From: Congeria kusceri
Lineage: Eukaryota; Mollusca; Bivalvia; Myida; Dreissenidae
Length of the DNA: 64,000 bases
Direction of reading: 5' to 3'
Assembly: GCA_027627225.1 (NCBI GenBank)
Contig: CM051029.1
Span: 9,432,215-9,496,214, forward strand
The notes beneath the pieces are model-generated. The model was not told the DNA's origin. It was given only the letters and a program-made list of their open reading frames with translations, and ran no database searches. Both the position numbers and the translations under genes were made by a program. This document shows, one piece after another, positions 1 through 12,057 of this stretch. How positions within the stretch are numbered: the stretch's first letter is position 1; every line of letters starts with the position of its first letter.

Positions 1-251
1 CGATTTGGATGCGAAACTTAATGTTATGTATAAATCGTGAACGCATGATCTTAGACCATATATATTTCGATGTCATATTGTGACGAGTCAAATTCATAAC
101 AACCAGTTTAATTCTCATACCTGATAGCCAAAGTACCGACATTTATTTATGTTGTAAACAAAACGTGCATGCAGAGCTTTGATCTTGGTTTACACTATGA
201 TACGAGTTAACAGTGTGTGTACTCTTGAAAGGAGCACACAGTAAACGGTAA

Positions 252-1188
252 ATGGCGTCGTCCATTTTGGTTGGAGTATTAATTATTCTCATGGTAACGT
301 ACCATCTTGCAGGTAAAATGTTTTGTTATTTCATTTACAAATATATTTTCAAAATATAAATAATGCGTTTTTATAACAAATACAGGCAATACACATGTTG
401 ATCAGTCTACGTTACCGTAAGCTTACTATTTCAAATTTTGAAATGTACTTTCAGGTGCATGCACAGAAACATTTGTTGATGCTGGCAAACACAATATACA
501 GTTGGTGTTTAGTTTCGATTGGAGCAATGGAGAAACAAAAACAGTTAAGTGTTTTCATGGAAATTACAAAATAGGTGATTGTTTGGATTTTTTTGGTCTT
601 GCTTGTCAACTTCTTCCAACTAGTTCCAGTGTATACACTATGTCTTCAAATGGAGACCTTACAGAGGTGTATGTCACCATAGTAACGTTCAATAGCACTA
701 TGTCGGGAGACTACAGTTGTTCTAAACACACTGGCACTGCGACAATCACAATATGTGTTAAGGACTCAGGTACACGTGTGTTTGTTTGTGTTTAAATGAT
801 TGAACTCTCTATTATTTTGCTGGTGTTATCTTTGTAAAAGCGAATATCAAACTAATGAAATTTGGATGTCACTATGTTTAAAATACAGAAATATATTTGA
901 CTGTCAGCGAGATATAATGGCCTAAAATAAAGTCTATTATGTGTTTAATTATTGCCAAAATAATCGTTATCGAATAATTGTGTAGAAACAATGTTACATA
1001 TATATTTATAGGAATTTGTTTTAATTATATTTGTTTAAAATGCGTTGTAATCAGAATGTCAATTACATTGCTGCTAACATAAATATGTTATTGTTTTAGC
1101 TACAACTGCATCGACTCCAAATGATGCAGGTAACTTCTTCTTTTTTGTTTTCTTCTTCGTATATTTCTTGTTATTATTATTACTATTA

Positions 1189-1263
<75 letters not shown>

Positions 1264-1350
1264 TACAGTAGTACTAGTAGAAGTTTATTAGCAGTAGAAG
1301 TAGCAGTAGTAGTAATTTGAATCATAATCATGATGATGATGATGATGATT

Positions 1351-1424
<74 letters not shown>

Positions 1425-2359
1425 AGTGATGATGGTGATAATAATATATATGTATTGTACAATGTTATTGACCTGGCACTCATTAATCTCCGGTAGCGCT
1501 CGGCTGTTTTATTTATATCGGTTTAACGTTTATATAGCGTGTAAAGAATGGATTTCACAGTCATATAACAAAAGCCCCCTATCAACAAGTGCCAGGAAGA
1601 ATAGCGCGCTGGATAGTGTTTTAGAATTTCAATCACAATGGTTCGAATCCTGCCAAGATCTTTCAGTCTTTTTTTATTATTTTCTTTTACTTGAACATCA
1701 CTTTATTTTGTTTGCTTTATTTTTTTAGTTCAATTATTGTATCTGCATAAAAATGCAATCAAAAAGACTCTTTTGTTCGCAGTATTGACGCAGTTCTCTT
1801 CTGTGTTAGAATAGGGGTTGATGATGAGATTCCGTGTCATCACGTCAGCAAAATGATCAATGAAATAAATTAAACCAAATAAATAAATTTAATAAATTAA
1901 AAATGACTGTTTTTGGATTCGAACCCAAACATCACGCTTACAAACTTTTCGTACTTACCACTGCACTACAGTATTAACTGTTACGTATTGAGGATTTAAT
2001 CAATACATATTCATACCTGCGTCTCCTATCTGGGTTAATAGCTTAAAATAAATTTACGAAAATACATAGAATGTTCATGAGTGCCAGGACAATAAAATCG
2101 GACAATAACTACGGTGTTTTTTTTATTGTTATACTCTTACATTGATAAAATAATACCTATTCAAATAAATCGTTATTTTTCACTAAGTAAAAATCGCAGG
2201 GCCTTTCGTGTCGTTTCAGAAACCGCAACTACACCAACAACAATTAACATTACAACACATGTTCTGATATGGATTATTGCCACTATTTGCATTGGAATTG
2301 TATTCATAACTGAACTTACGTATGTGGTCTATTTCAAGATAAAACAAGAAAACGTTTAA
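252..2359 (+). CDS. Small single-Ig-domain type I membrane protein (4 exons)
   Basis: Exons 252-312, 455-769, 1100-1129 and 2220-2359 join to 546 nt (181 aa plus stop). Every intron is phase 1 with GT-AG ends, the usual pattern for exchangeable Ig exons. Exon 1 gives a signal peptide (MASSILVGVLIILMVTYHLA). Exon 2 is a V-like Ig domain: B-strand Cys in VKCFHG, F-strand Cys in GDYSCSK, and an extra Cys pair in GDCLDFFGLAC that could form a second disulfide. Exon 3 is a 10-residue Thr-rich stalk. Exon 4 gives a short Thr-rich stretch with an N-glycosylation site (NIT), a hydrophobic membrane span around VLIWIIATICIGIVF and a short basic tail ending KIKQENV. The product is probably a surface recognition or adhesion receptor; ligand unknown. 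No ITAM/ITIM is visible in the roughly 10-residue tail, so signalling would need a partner. The start is the first ATG before the signal peptide. Exon joins are inferred from splice sites and frame, not from transcripts. Confidence 0.72.
1170..1262. repeat. (TTA)n microsatellite
   Basis: Nearly pure TTA/ATT trinucleotide run in intron 3 of the Ig gene, followed by a short GTA-rich bridge. Confidence 0.9.
1330..1432. repeat. (ATG)n microsatellite
   Basis: About 33 ATG triplets with two interruptions. A poly-Met reading frame here is an artefact of the triplet repeat. Confidence 0.92.
1472..2088. mobile_element. Inverted-repeat element, copy 1 (tRNA-like segments in both arms)
   Basis: The left end reads CCTGGCACTCATTAATCTCC. 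The right end, reverse-complemented, reads CCTGGCACTCATGAACATTC, giving terminal inverted repeats about 617 bp apart. A tRNA-like B box (GGTTCGAATCC) lies on the plus strand near 1640, and a fuller tRNA-like segment lies on the minus strand at about 1914-1980. No transposase frame is present, so it is non-autonomous. The same termini recur at 9831-10430. It sits inside the third intron of the Ig gene. Superfamily is not determined; no clear target duplication was seen. Confidence 0.62.
1914..1982 (-). other. tRNA-like segment (inside inverted-repeat element 1)
   Basis: On the minus strand an A-box-like TAGTGCAGTGGTAAGTAC is followed about 40 nt later by a consensus B box GGTTCGAATCC. No convincing closed acceptor stem is seen, so it is more likely a tRNA-derived fragment than a working tRNA. 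Confidence 0.45.
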
Positions 2360-3107
2360 GTTGCATAAACTATAAAGTGATAAATATTAATGTTTTAGTA
2401 TTGCCTATGTTTAAAAATATGTCCTTTGTTGATTCTCTTCTCGTTAGTTGACACTTGTTCAAACATTCAATGTTATTTTGTTAATAGATTACACTAATAC
2501 TTTTACATAGTTTAATCTTTTTTTAGATTAATTTTATTAATGTACATGCGTGTTTATCAATTGCGTTATACATTTTTTTATTTTGCATTTAGCTCACCTG
2601 AACACAAGCTTAACGGTGAAATATCGGTATTCAGGAACTCTCCTGCGTCGCCCGTCTGACGCCCATAAAGTTACCAGTTTTGTGAAGCATTTTTATTCAG
2701 ATATGTTTGATAGCACTTTTATATTTAACCTCTCTCAAGCGTATGTGATAAGTGCACAAACCAGTCAATTCATGACAGATTATAGCTTATAAAATATTGT
2801 GCTAGTATGATGCTCTGAGAACTTGTATCGGTCGAGTTGATTGTGTTACGTCGTAAACGAGACTGATACAAGTTCTCAGACTAGTGTAATATTCAATTGA
2901 CCTTTTTTCTGAATTGTATTATTTCAATTAACAAAATAAGTCACGTGATAATTAATGATACATAAATAATGTTTTCTACGAAATGAGTTTTGTAATGGTG
3001 CCGACATTACATGCCTTAGAGCGACTATTTGCTTTCGGACATGTATCGGACCAGAGCCGGTATTCACAAAGCTCCTTAGGGAAAACTTGAAGATATTTCT
3101 TTAATTT
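2360..3107. other. Spacer after the Ig gene, with one long hairpin
   Basis: No gene recognised. The 3' UTR of the Ig gene probably lies in its first few hundred bases. A stem-loop sits at 2814-2880. Confidence 0.5.
2814..2880. repeat. Inverted repeat / potential stem-loop
   Basis: Left arm CTGAGAACTTGTATCGGTC and right arm GACTGATACAAGTTCTCAG are near-perfect complements (one mismatch) separated by about 28 nt. It could be a relic MITE end or a cruciform; no gene is attached. Confidence 0.7.
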
Positions 3108-3248
3108 AGCACCAAACATATTATTACTTAACTTAATAAGGCCAACATGTTAGCAACTGTCTGAACTCAGATGAGCGATTTCGAACGTCGTTTCACGATT
3201 ATTATTTAAAATAAATTAAGTTTGTTTTCTACTCCTCATATAAAACAT

Positions 3249-3349
3249 GTTGGACCTTACAATGCACTTCCGCATAGCGTTTGGATGTATCGGTGTCAAC
3301 CTGATGCTTGTCTTGACTATTATTTTGACTAAAACAAATACAATGAACG
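3249..3349 (+). pseudogene. Transmembrane exon, copy 1 (broken)
   Basis: Aligned to the intact copy at 4143-4247, the acceptor is ACAT instead of ACAG. A one-base loss after TGCACT shifts the frame into an early TAG. The donor side (ACG then GTACTG) is intact. A relic of the membrane-span exon family. Confidence 0.55.
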
Positions 3350-4142
3350 GTACTGTATTGGGTAGTTTTTTTAATTGTTTGAACACTTGTTTTGATTTAA
3401 ATAACATAAATAACAAGCTTTAATAAAGTATCACTATTATTTATAAAAACTACGCAAATTGGAATTAATATTATCAGTTTTCTTTATTTATATTAATGTA
3501 ATAAGAATATCCACATGTGAATCTTTATTTTTTATCTTGTTCTCTTAATGTTCCGGTCAACATACATGACTTTTTAGACGTGTGTATTTCACTTATTATA
3601 AATACTGCTATAGAACTGTCAATGTGTTTTTGTACCACACTATTTGAAATATAATAACATTACGCATTCCGCTTTACATGCATATGCTGTTGATTTCATC
3701 CGTTGAATATTGCTTGAAACATTGCTAATTCGCAACAAGCCTTACCTTAGCATAACTATTGCGTCAACAGGTAAATATGGTTTACTAAAATAAGGATTGG
3801 ATTACACTTGTGTTGTACATCTGAACAGTACCGCTATGTTGTTGCCCCGTTCGTTCTCCGACAAGTTTTGTTCTTAAAGCGATGAGGCTTATTGACTGAA
3901 GTTTGGTTTTAATAATCAAATGCGCAGGGTAAAGTAAAGTAGGACAGTTAATCAACCGGATGAATACTAAAAGTCATGATGTCATTTATTGTTCATCTTT
4001 TGTTGAAACGGGCACCACATCTGTTATTACTTACAACCTACATTTAAGCAACAGTCTGTACTCAGATGCGCGATTTGGGACATCATATCACTCTTATTAT
4101 TTAAATCGTATTAAGCTTGTCGTTACTCTCTATATAAAACAG

Positions 4143-4247
4143 GTTGGACCGCAGTATGCACTCTCAGCATAGTCGTTGGAGCTGTCGGTGTCTGCTTGTT
4201 GATTGCGATGACTGTTCTTCTTGCAGAACGTGACAATTGCAAAAAAG
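4143..4247 (+). CDS. Transmembrane exon, copy 2 (intact, partial gene)
   Basis: A 105-nt exon, phase 1 at both ends, with an ACAG acceptor and a GTACTG donor. Read in phase it is open: GWTAVCTLSIVVGAVGVC, then LLIAMTVLLAERDNCKK, a hydrophobic span followed by a polar, basic stretch. That is the form expected of a single-pass receptor membrane exon. The phase matches the introns of the Ig gene upstream, so it could be an alternative or duplicated membrane exon of that gene or of a neighbouring receptor. No flanking coding exons were identified, so use in a transcript is unproven. Confidence 0.45.
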
Positions 4248-5045
4248 GTACTGTATTGTGTATCTTATTGTTACATGGTTGAATACATTAACGTGTTTAT
4301 ATTTTTAAGTTACGTAACGAACAAGCAGTAATAAAGCACCTTCATCATTGATAAATAATATGTACATTTTATTTATTTCAATTAATATGTTTCTTCTTAT
4401 TTTTTATTTATATTCATCAACGAATATCAACATGTGAATATTGGTAGTCTACTCTAAGCGGTTTCTGCCTACTATAACCTTTTAAAGTGTGGATCACTTA
4501 ATATCACTTGTCCTATAGAACTGTCAATATATATTCGTAGCTCACTTTTTGGGATATAATGCCGTGTACGCATTCTGCTTTATGTGAACATGTTGCTGAA
4601 TACACACCTCATTTACAAAAGACCTATACTTAAGCATTAGATACCTTGAATCATGCATCACTTTGCGACAAAAGTAGTTATGTGTTGCTCACATTTAGGA
4701 TTGGCTGGCACAATGTTCATACATCGGATTAGTAAAACCATGTTGTTGCCCCATTTGTTCTCCAACGACAAGTTTTGTTCTCAAAGCGATGTGCGTTATG
4801 AAATAAGGTTTTGATTTGATATAAATAAGTGTAGGATAGAAGTAAAGTAGGACGGTTAATCAACTGGATGTATATCAAGTCATGATGCCATTCAATTGTC
4901 GTCTTTTTGGTCAAACTAGCACCACACCTGTTATTACTTAAGTCCCTAATGTAAGCGGATGTCTGTACTAAGATGAGCCATATGGGACATCATTTCAAAA
5001 GTATTATTTATATTAAGTGTGTATTTGATTCCATATATAAAACAG

Positions 5046-5143
5046 GTGGGACCGCACAAAACAATGTCGGCATAGTACTTGGATCTATCGGTAATAGCTT
5101 GTTGTTTGGGGCGTGTTTTCCTCTTGTGATGAGGGCTCTATAG
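5046..5143 (+). pseudogene. Transmembrane exon, copy 3 (shortened, ends in stop)
   Basis: Acceptor ACAG is intact. The frame reads GGTAQNNVGIVLGS and ends LVMRAL followed by TAG directly before the conserved GTACTG. It may be a decayed internal exon or could act as a terminal exon if read through. Confidence 0.5.
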
Positions 5144-5480
5144 GTACTGTATTGAATAGCCTATTGTTACATGATTGAATAATTATTTATAGTTTAAGTA
5201 CTTAAAAACAAGAAATAATACAGCATCCTTATTATTTATAAAAAATAGGCAATTAAAAATGTATATGCCTTTTTCTTCAATATTTATGTTCGTGCTATAA
5301 TATAAACTTGTGAAGATTTGAACTTGTATTCTGACGGTTTCCGCCTTAACACATATTTTAAGAAATTTGTGGATCACTCAATATATCTAGTGCTATAGTA
5401 TTGTTAAAATATATTCGCATTTCACTAAATGTACTAGAATTCCGTTTACGTACTCTGCTGTACAAGCACAGTGAAGTTAT

Positions 5481-5785
5481 TATTTTATTGATGAATCCAT
5501 TGATTTAACTAGTATATAAGTTGTCTTCATTTTTATACTAAAACAAAATGTGTATTGTTTTTGTTGCAAATGAGGCATATAAAATCAAGATTATTGTGTC
5601 AAGAGCTTCAATACACGACACGTATCATGACCGCAATTAAGGTTTTAAAACATAGTATATTCATTTGACATTGAATGTTTTCAAAAATATATATCAAATT
5701 TCAAATGGTATATAGCAATGATGTGCTGACGAACGGGCAGAGAAGGGAGCCAAAAACGATCAAGGGCAGCACCCTGTTATAGTTT
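5481..5785. other. Spacer, nothing recognised
   Basis: AT-rich sequence leading into the GTA microsatellite. No gene, RNA or clear repeat seen. Confidence 0.5.
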
Positions 5786-5994
5786 ATTGTAGTAGTAGCT
5801 TACTTGTAGTAGTAGTAGTAATAGTAGAAGTAGTAGTGGTATTAGTAATAGTAGAAGTAGTCATAGTAGTAGTAGTATTATTAGTAGTAGTGGTTGTAGC
5901 AATAGTAGTAGTTGTAGTAGTAGTAGTTGTTGTTGTTGTAGTAGTAATAGTAGTAGTAGTAGTAATAGTAGTAGTAGTAGTAGTAGTAGTAGTT

Positions 5995-6025
<31 letters not shown>

Positions 6026-6046
6026 CAGTAGTAGTAGTAGTAGTAC

Positions 6047-6085
<39 letters not shown>

Positions 6086-6100
6086 AAGTAGTAGTAGTAG
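5786..6100. repeat. (GTA)n microsatellite
   Basis: Imperfect GTA/TAG triplets over about 315 bp. Poly-Val and poly-Leu frames on opposite strands follow from the triplet period and are not genes. Confidence 0.95.
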
Positions 6101-7483
6101 TGATTTGACAATACCAGTGCTTAACAATACCAAAGTGTTTGTTTTTGTACTATATAAGGATAATTGTTACCTTCATGTATTTACTTTTATTCGTTCTTTT
6201 ACAAGCATATGTAGAATTTCAAGTCTTTTTTGTGTCTGGCTTTACTGTATGTTACATTTCACGAGCTTTCAAGTACAACAAAGTAATTGTATGTCTCACA
6301 ACAAACAGTATGTCTGTCATATTTTAAACATGAGCTGTAACTTAAGTCAGCATGGAATATGTCCAGGATACACTTATCAATTACAGTTTTGACATTTAGG
6401 ACTTGTTTAGTACAATCTGCTTAAAAATGAAGTCTACTAAATCATCTACTTGAACATTAGTAAAAAAATTAACACATATAGTTAATTAAGAAGTGCACAG
6501 TTATATTACAAGTTATAAATATATTTAAACCCTAGATGATTATTATATTAATGTAAAACCAGATTTGTCAAATGTAAAATTAGGTCATTGTTTACTACAA
6601 ATCTTTACATGTAAAAGTATGTGACTAGTACTGAATATATCTTGATTGATATGCATATTCGTTTTATAAAAAATATATTTCACTTTAAAAAATGCAAGAA
6701 ATTGCAAAAAACATATCATTCAAATAATTTCTTATAGCAACTAGTAACAACATTAATTGTGTTCCCAATACAGTGAAGTAGAATGAATATTATTTTCTCG
6801 GCTATACCACAATGTGTATTAAAATCTAAAAAGTTATTATTGAGACTGAATTATTTTCATAAATTATGCTATTTTCATAAATAATGTTATTTTAACTGCA
6901 TTTGCTTTGATTGTGGTAATTAAACACAGAATTATTCAACTGGGATTTTTGTCTGCCAAACTGGCTTTATAGAAATATTTTTGGGTAAAGAAATCAGCTG
7001 AAAGAGGATTAAGCAGTTGTATGCAGTTGTATGGATTGACCTTATAAACATAACATGAATTTTTGTGTTAGGATATTCCATGTTACACTCACAAAATGTA
7101 AATACTTAAATAAATGTGTGATGTTACATTGAGTTAACATGTTTCAAGCTTTTTACATCATATTGTTTTCCCATTGTGGTGAATATCTATTCAATACTGA
7201 CACGAACAATATTGAACCGAAATACTACCTAGACTGTTATGTCCGGAATACATTCCACGTGCATTCTCCACTGTTTTAGACTTCACATTTCGCGCACTAT
7301 AAAATGACTTATTTTTTTGTAATCTAACATAAATTGGCTTTACAAAGGCCATGTGGCTTCTGGATGGACACATTTGTCAAAATTGCACTACTGCACACGA
7401 ATCATTACGTCCGAAATTCATTGGTTTGTGCCAGGCGTACTATCTTAGCGCTAACCCGGAATCAGGCTATATAAGCAGTAAAA
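6101..7483. other. Intergenic, nothing recognised
   Basis: AT-rich, no supported gene. Short open frames here have no recognisable domain or splice context. Confidence 0.5.
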
Positions 7484-8385
<902 letters not shown>

Positions 8386-9830
8386 TGCACAATTATTATT
8401 GGTATAACATCACATTTCACATTTCATATTTATACTTTGTATTTTTATGTAATTTTACTTAGTTACAATTTAAAGTGTCTTTAAAAAGTTGTAGAAAATG
8501 CGAGTTATTAAAACAACCACTGCATTTACATATAAAAACAATATTATTGCTTTTGGAATTGTTCATTCAATACAATATTTTGTCTATCTGAAGGGGCTGA
8601 CTCAGTTGCAAGGAGCGACGGAAACGCACAAACAAATGAACATACATGCAGCCTTAAGCAGGACATAATGACTTGAATTGAATGCAGTTCATTATGTTCG
8701 TTGTTGTAACAGCGTTGTGACGCACCTTTTGAGGCTGCTGTAATGAACATGTATTGACAAGTGCGCGAGTAGCAGCGTTGTGACGCGCCATTAATTAGGC
8801 TGCTGTAATGAAAATGTGTTGACAAGTGCGCTAGATTGCCATTAAAATAGATCCTAACACATTTAACTATAAATATTCGACTTAAAATAAAAAAGGACAA
8901 TTTCATTTAGTAACTTAAATACATAACAAAACCTTTCAAACATTGCATAAATCAACATTCACTGTGCTGAAGGAAAATAATCGAGATCAACTAATTTTAA
9001 GTGCAACATGACGTAAAAAAATAAAATCTAACAATATACAACTTGTATTTATTTTCATTCAAATGCATGTACATGTTTTGCAAATATTATATACTCTAGG
9101 AATTGTCTATCAAAATAGTACATAGGTTTTTTCATACTAGAGATCTTGCCTATTGCTGTTAAGTCAGTATGTACAAGAGAATAAAGTGTTATTTATACAT
9201 CCATTTCTTTATGTTTTGTCAATTGCTGTAGTGAAAACATTTGATAAAATAAATATATTTATTTAAACCGCAATCATTATTGCCTGTTTGATTAGTACTT
9301 TGCGTGTGTTGATTTAGTGACGTATTTGTATGTTATAAATTATTGGGTATAAATTTAATACAACGTATATTATATATTTACTTAGCTGTCAAAGTGTTTA
9401 TGCATTGGCAAGCTTGTTTGCAATCCATATACGGGTATTATTTATTGGTGTTGATGTGATAACCTTTCGGCGAGGCTCCAAGTATCGATTTGCAAATATA
9501 ATTCACACACATTTTCAAACATGCGTTCACGATAGGGTACCTTTAAATGTGATCTATGCATCATTATCAACGATTAAATACGTAGTTGAGAAACATCGTT
9601 GACAAGTTATGAATCCAGTACAAATAACGATCTTAAATCAACTAATTGATCGATTGTTAATACGTATGATTTATATTGGCACACCGAAGTACCGGTAAAC
9701 TGCGTCGATTATTTATCTATAAAATTACAATGCAATATTCGCGAACACATAATTTTTTCAAGTGTGTGTTTATATGATATTATTCACAAGATATACAACT
9801 CTTGTGTCAACTATAGTGTGAAATTATTAA
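8386..9830. other. Intergenic with one short tandem duplication
   Basis: No supported gene. Contains the 63-bp duplication listed at 8710-8835. Confidence 0.5.
8710..8835. repeat. Two tandem ~63-bp copies
   Basis: CAGCGTTGTGACGC, AGGCTGCTGTAATGAA and TTGACAAGTGCGC occur in order in both copies (starting at 8710 and 8773). Confidence 0.8.
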
Positions 9831-9956
9831 CCTGAAACTCATTAATATTCCGTATGCAATCTATTTATTTATAGACACTACGGCAAGAATCGAACGTATC
9901 ATAGCAAATTCCAGAATGTAAATTAATATCGTATAGGTTTATAAATCGTAAAGCGC

Positions 9957-10016
9957 AAATGGTGTATTGGAACAGATGCCGCGCTTGCGATGCGAAGTTT
10001 GGAGTTCGAGAAACGA
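9957..10016 (+). other. tRNA-like segment (left arm)
   Basis: AATGGTGTATTGGAACAG resembles an A-box region and GGAGTTCGAGAAAC a degenerate B box at tRNA-like spacing. No acceptor stem is closed. Confidence 0.35.
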
Positions 10017-10243
10017 CGTCAACATTTTTTTAAACATGAGCATTTTAAACATTATTATTTTAATTATTAAACAAAACCGATCCTTAACAGTATCGTCCCT
10101 TTCTGTGTGAATAATATAAAAATAACAGAAATAAATATTAATTAGATCCAAAACAAAATCGATGATACATTTTTACAATTAATATCTCATGATATGCATA
10201 TTTTAAGAATAACTCATAAACACTTACAAAAGTTCGCTGTCAG

Positions 10244-10318
10244 AAGGAATCGAACTCCGTCCGATGGCGTGCGGCGCTAGCAATCATACCACAATACCAT
10301 TAAATATCAACCTCGCTA
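10244..10318 (-). other. tRNA-like segment (right arm)
   Basis: On the minus strand AATGGTATTGTGGTATGATT (A-box-like, as in Gly/Asp-type tRNAs) is followed by GGAGTTCGATTCC (B box). Probably tRNA-derived; not a convincing functional tRNA because the terminal stem does not pair. Confidence 0.45.
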
Positions 10319-10430
10319 CCCCGTATTAAAATTGTTACTAAACATAAATTTCAATAAAATAAACTCGTTCGAAACATTGCAAACAACAGAACACACGCAC
10401 GGTGTGTCACGAAGATTAATGAGTGTCAGG

Positions 10431-11906
10431 TTTATAATTTTGCACTATAGCAATGTTTGGTCATGAACAAGTTTCGTATGACTAGAAACAACAAACGAAT
10501 CAAACGTGGGTATATGTCGTTGTCATATATATTGCAAATTTAAACTACACTGTAAACGTCTGTTTTAATTGTTAATATGTGTTTTATATTCATACAAAAA
10601 GCAAAACAACATTTACGAAGCACAGCCAATTTAATCAATAGCATGCATCATCATAGTATTTCCATTCCATATAGTTTAACCGGTCACTTACAGTTGTGTA
10701 TATTAAATATAATATGCACTACAATACCAAAAATAGTATTGAGAAAGAAGCAAGCTTTATTGCCACTTTTCTGTATACAAATGGGTATTCTAACAATTTA
10801 TGAGCATAAAGTGTTTATCCAACGTCGGCAAGTGTGTTCATGGATTTGCATGAAGGTTTATATATTGCTCACAGAGAGATACAAAGCCAAAAAGGAAGAA
10901 GTTAATATTAAAAACTAAGCTTATGTACGTAACTTAATGCGACCTGTTTGAATACACCTAGTACCTAGCATTTCGTGCCGCTTTAAAATGAAATGTTCAT
11001 ACATAACCTTCATAATGCTACTGTGAGAGAGTGAGTTCGTAACTGACTAAATACATGAGTGAGTGAGCGAGTGTACGGGCGTGAACAATGAATAAATGAT
11101 ATGTGCTCTAAGGTTGATGTTTATGATGGTATTGGTCATACTAATGTTCAATTGACATTTGCAGCAACATGATAGCATTCCACTATAACGACAAGAAAAA
11201 CAGTACACATGTACTAAACGATTTAGTATTTTGCGCATGTGCATGTGCACACGTATAATAAGATGTGTACAACCGCCCGTGCAACGGATGACAGGTATAA
11301 GAGTTTAGATAAACTCATGGCACTGTGTGATATGATATATACTTGTTGAATTGTTATTTGTATAAATATAAACAAATGTACATACCTAGTAGTAAATGCG
11401 CGACAAATATCAAGACACATCGAAGCTGAAGCATACTTGGTTTACTGCAGCCTGTGTTCATATTGTTATAATTTGCTTAAAAACACTTTCAACCGAAACG
11501 CACACAGCTGCTAATTGACGTTAAATTAAACTTCCTCTATGTGTACATTTTTGTAACATTCCTTTGAGTACACGTATCTATTTTGTATTTGTAAACACAA
11601 TAAAGAATTCAATAAAATCACTCCTGATTTAAGTTAACGCATACGTGTATAATTGCTTCTAATTAATCTTCCGTGTTGACGTGCTCAATGATTATATACT
11701 TGTATCATGTTGAACTACACACGTGTATCAATCTGTTTCACTAGTATTTGTCATATTATTTGAGGGCAGATCATGAGTACATGATTTCATAGCACTAGTA
11801 ACGCAATCATTAAACCTTAACATTAAATCATACATTTAACCCGGCATTACTATGCCACAACAACTGGTTGTAATAGCAATTAATAAAGTAAGCCAAATAT
11901 ATATAT
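10431..11906. other. Intergenic, nothing recognised
   Basis: Open frames here (for example 10577-10918) show no domain, codon pattern or splice support. Confidence 0.5.
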
Positions 11907-11939
11907 GGGCCGCGTCGCGACAAAACCTGCCTTAATGAC
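11907..11939 (+). repeat. Left terminal inverted repeat
   Basis: Begins GGGCCGCGTCG and pairs with the right end at 16217-16249; about 27 of 33 positions match. Confidence 0.8.
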
Positions 11940-11972
11940 ATTGATGACGTTTGTGGGAAAACCCGCTTAAAG

Positions 11973-11980
11973 TGACGTCA
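11973..11980. promoter_or_regulatory. CRE-like palindrome TGACGTCA (left subterminal)
   Basis: Perfect CREB/ATF consensus about 85 bp upstream of the predicted start codon of the transposase-like gene, so it is well placed to act on that promoter. Binding is inferred only. Confidence 0.45.
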
Positions 11981-12057
11981 TTGTTTTTAACCAGGAAGTA
12001 TTTTCGTGTTTGGTGAAAATTAGTTATTTACGGCATAGTTTTTATTTTCGGAATAAC

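Larger units (their letters stand above)
3108..5480. repeat. Three tandem ~900-bp duplications, each with a transmembrane exon
   Basis: Matching landmarks recur at about 900-bp spacing: AGCACCA...TTATTACTTA (3108, 4010, 4919), ATAAAACA before the exon (3241, 4134, 5037), GTACTGTATTG after it (3350, 4248, 5144), and a shared run with GTGGATCACT and TGTCAA further on. The copies are clearly diverged, so the duplication is old. Each unit contains one exon-like segment of about 100 bp flanked by a pyrimidine/AG acceptor and a GTACTG donor. Confidence 0.75.
9831..10430. mobile_element. Inverted-repeat element, copy 2 (tRNA-like segments in both arms)
   Basis: The left end reads CCTGAAACTCATTAATATTC. 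The right end, reverse-complemented, reads CCTGACACTCATTAATCTTC, a 20-bp inverted repeat with few mismatches. Length 600 bp, no transposase. A tRNA-like segment is on the plus strand (9957-10016) and a better one on the minus strand (10244-10318), mirroring the 1472-2088 copy in arrangement though not closely in sequence. Confidence 0.65.

Noticed and set aside
1330..1728. Poly-Met frame running into unique sequence
   Set aside because: (ATG)n microsatellite followed by an inverted-repeat element; no gene features.
10244..10318. Functional tRNA gene
   Set aside because: A and B boxes are suggestive but acceptor and anticodon stems do not pair convincingly; kept only as tRNA-like.
10577..10918. 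113-codon open frame
   Set aside because: No domain, no splice or promoter context; composition matches surrounding AT-rich DNA.
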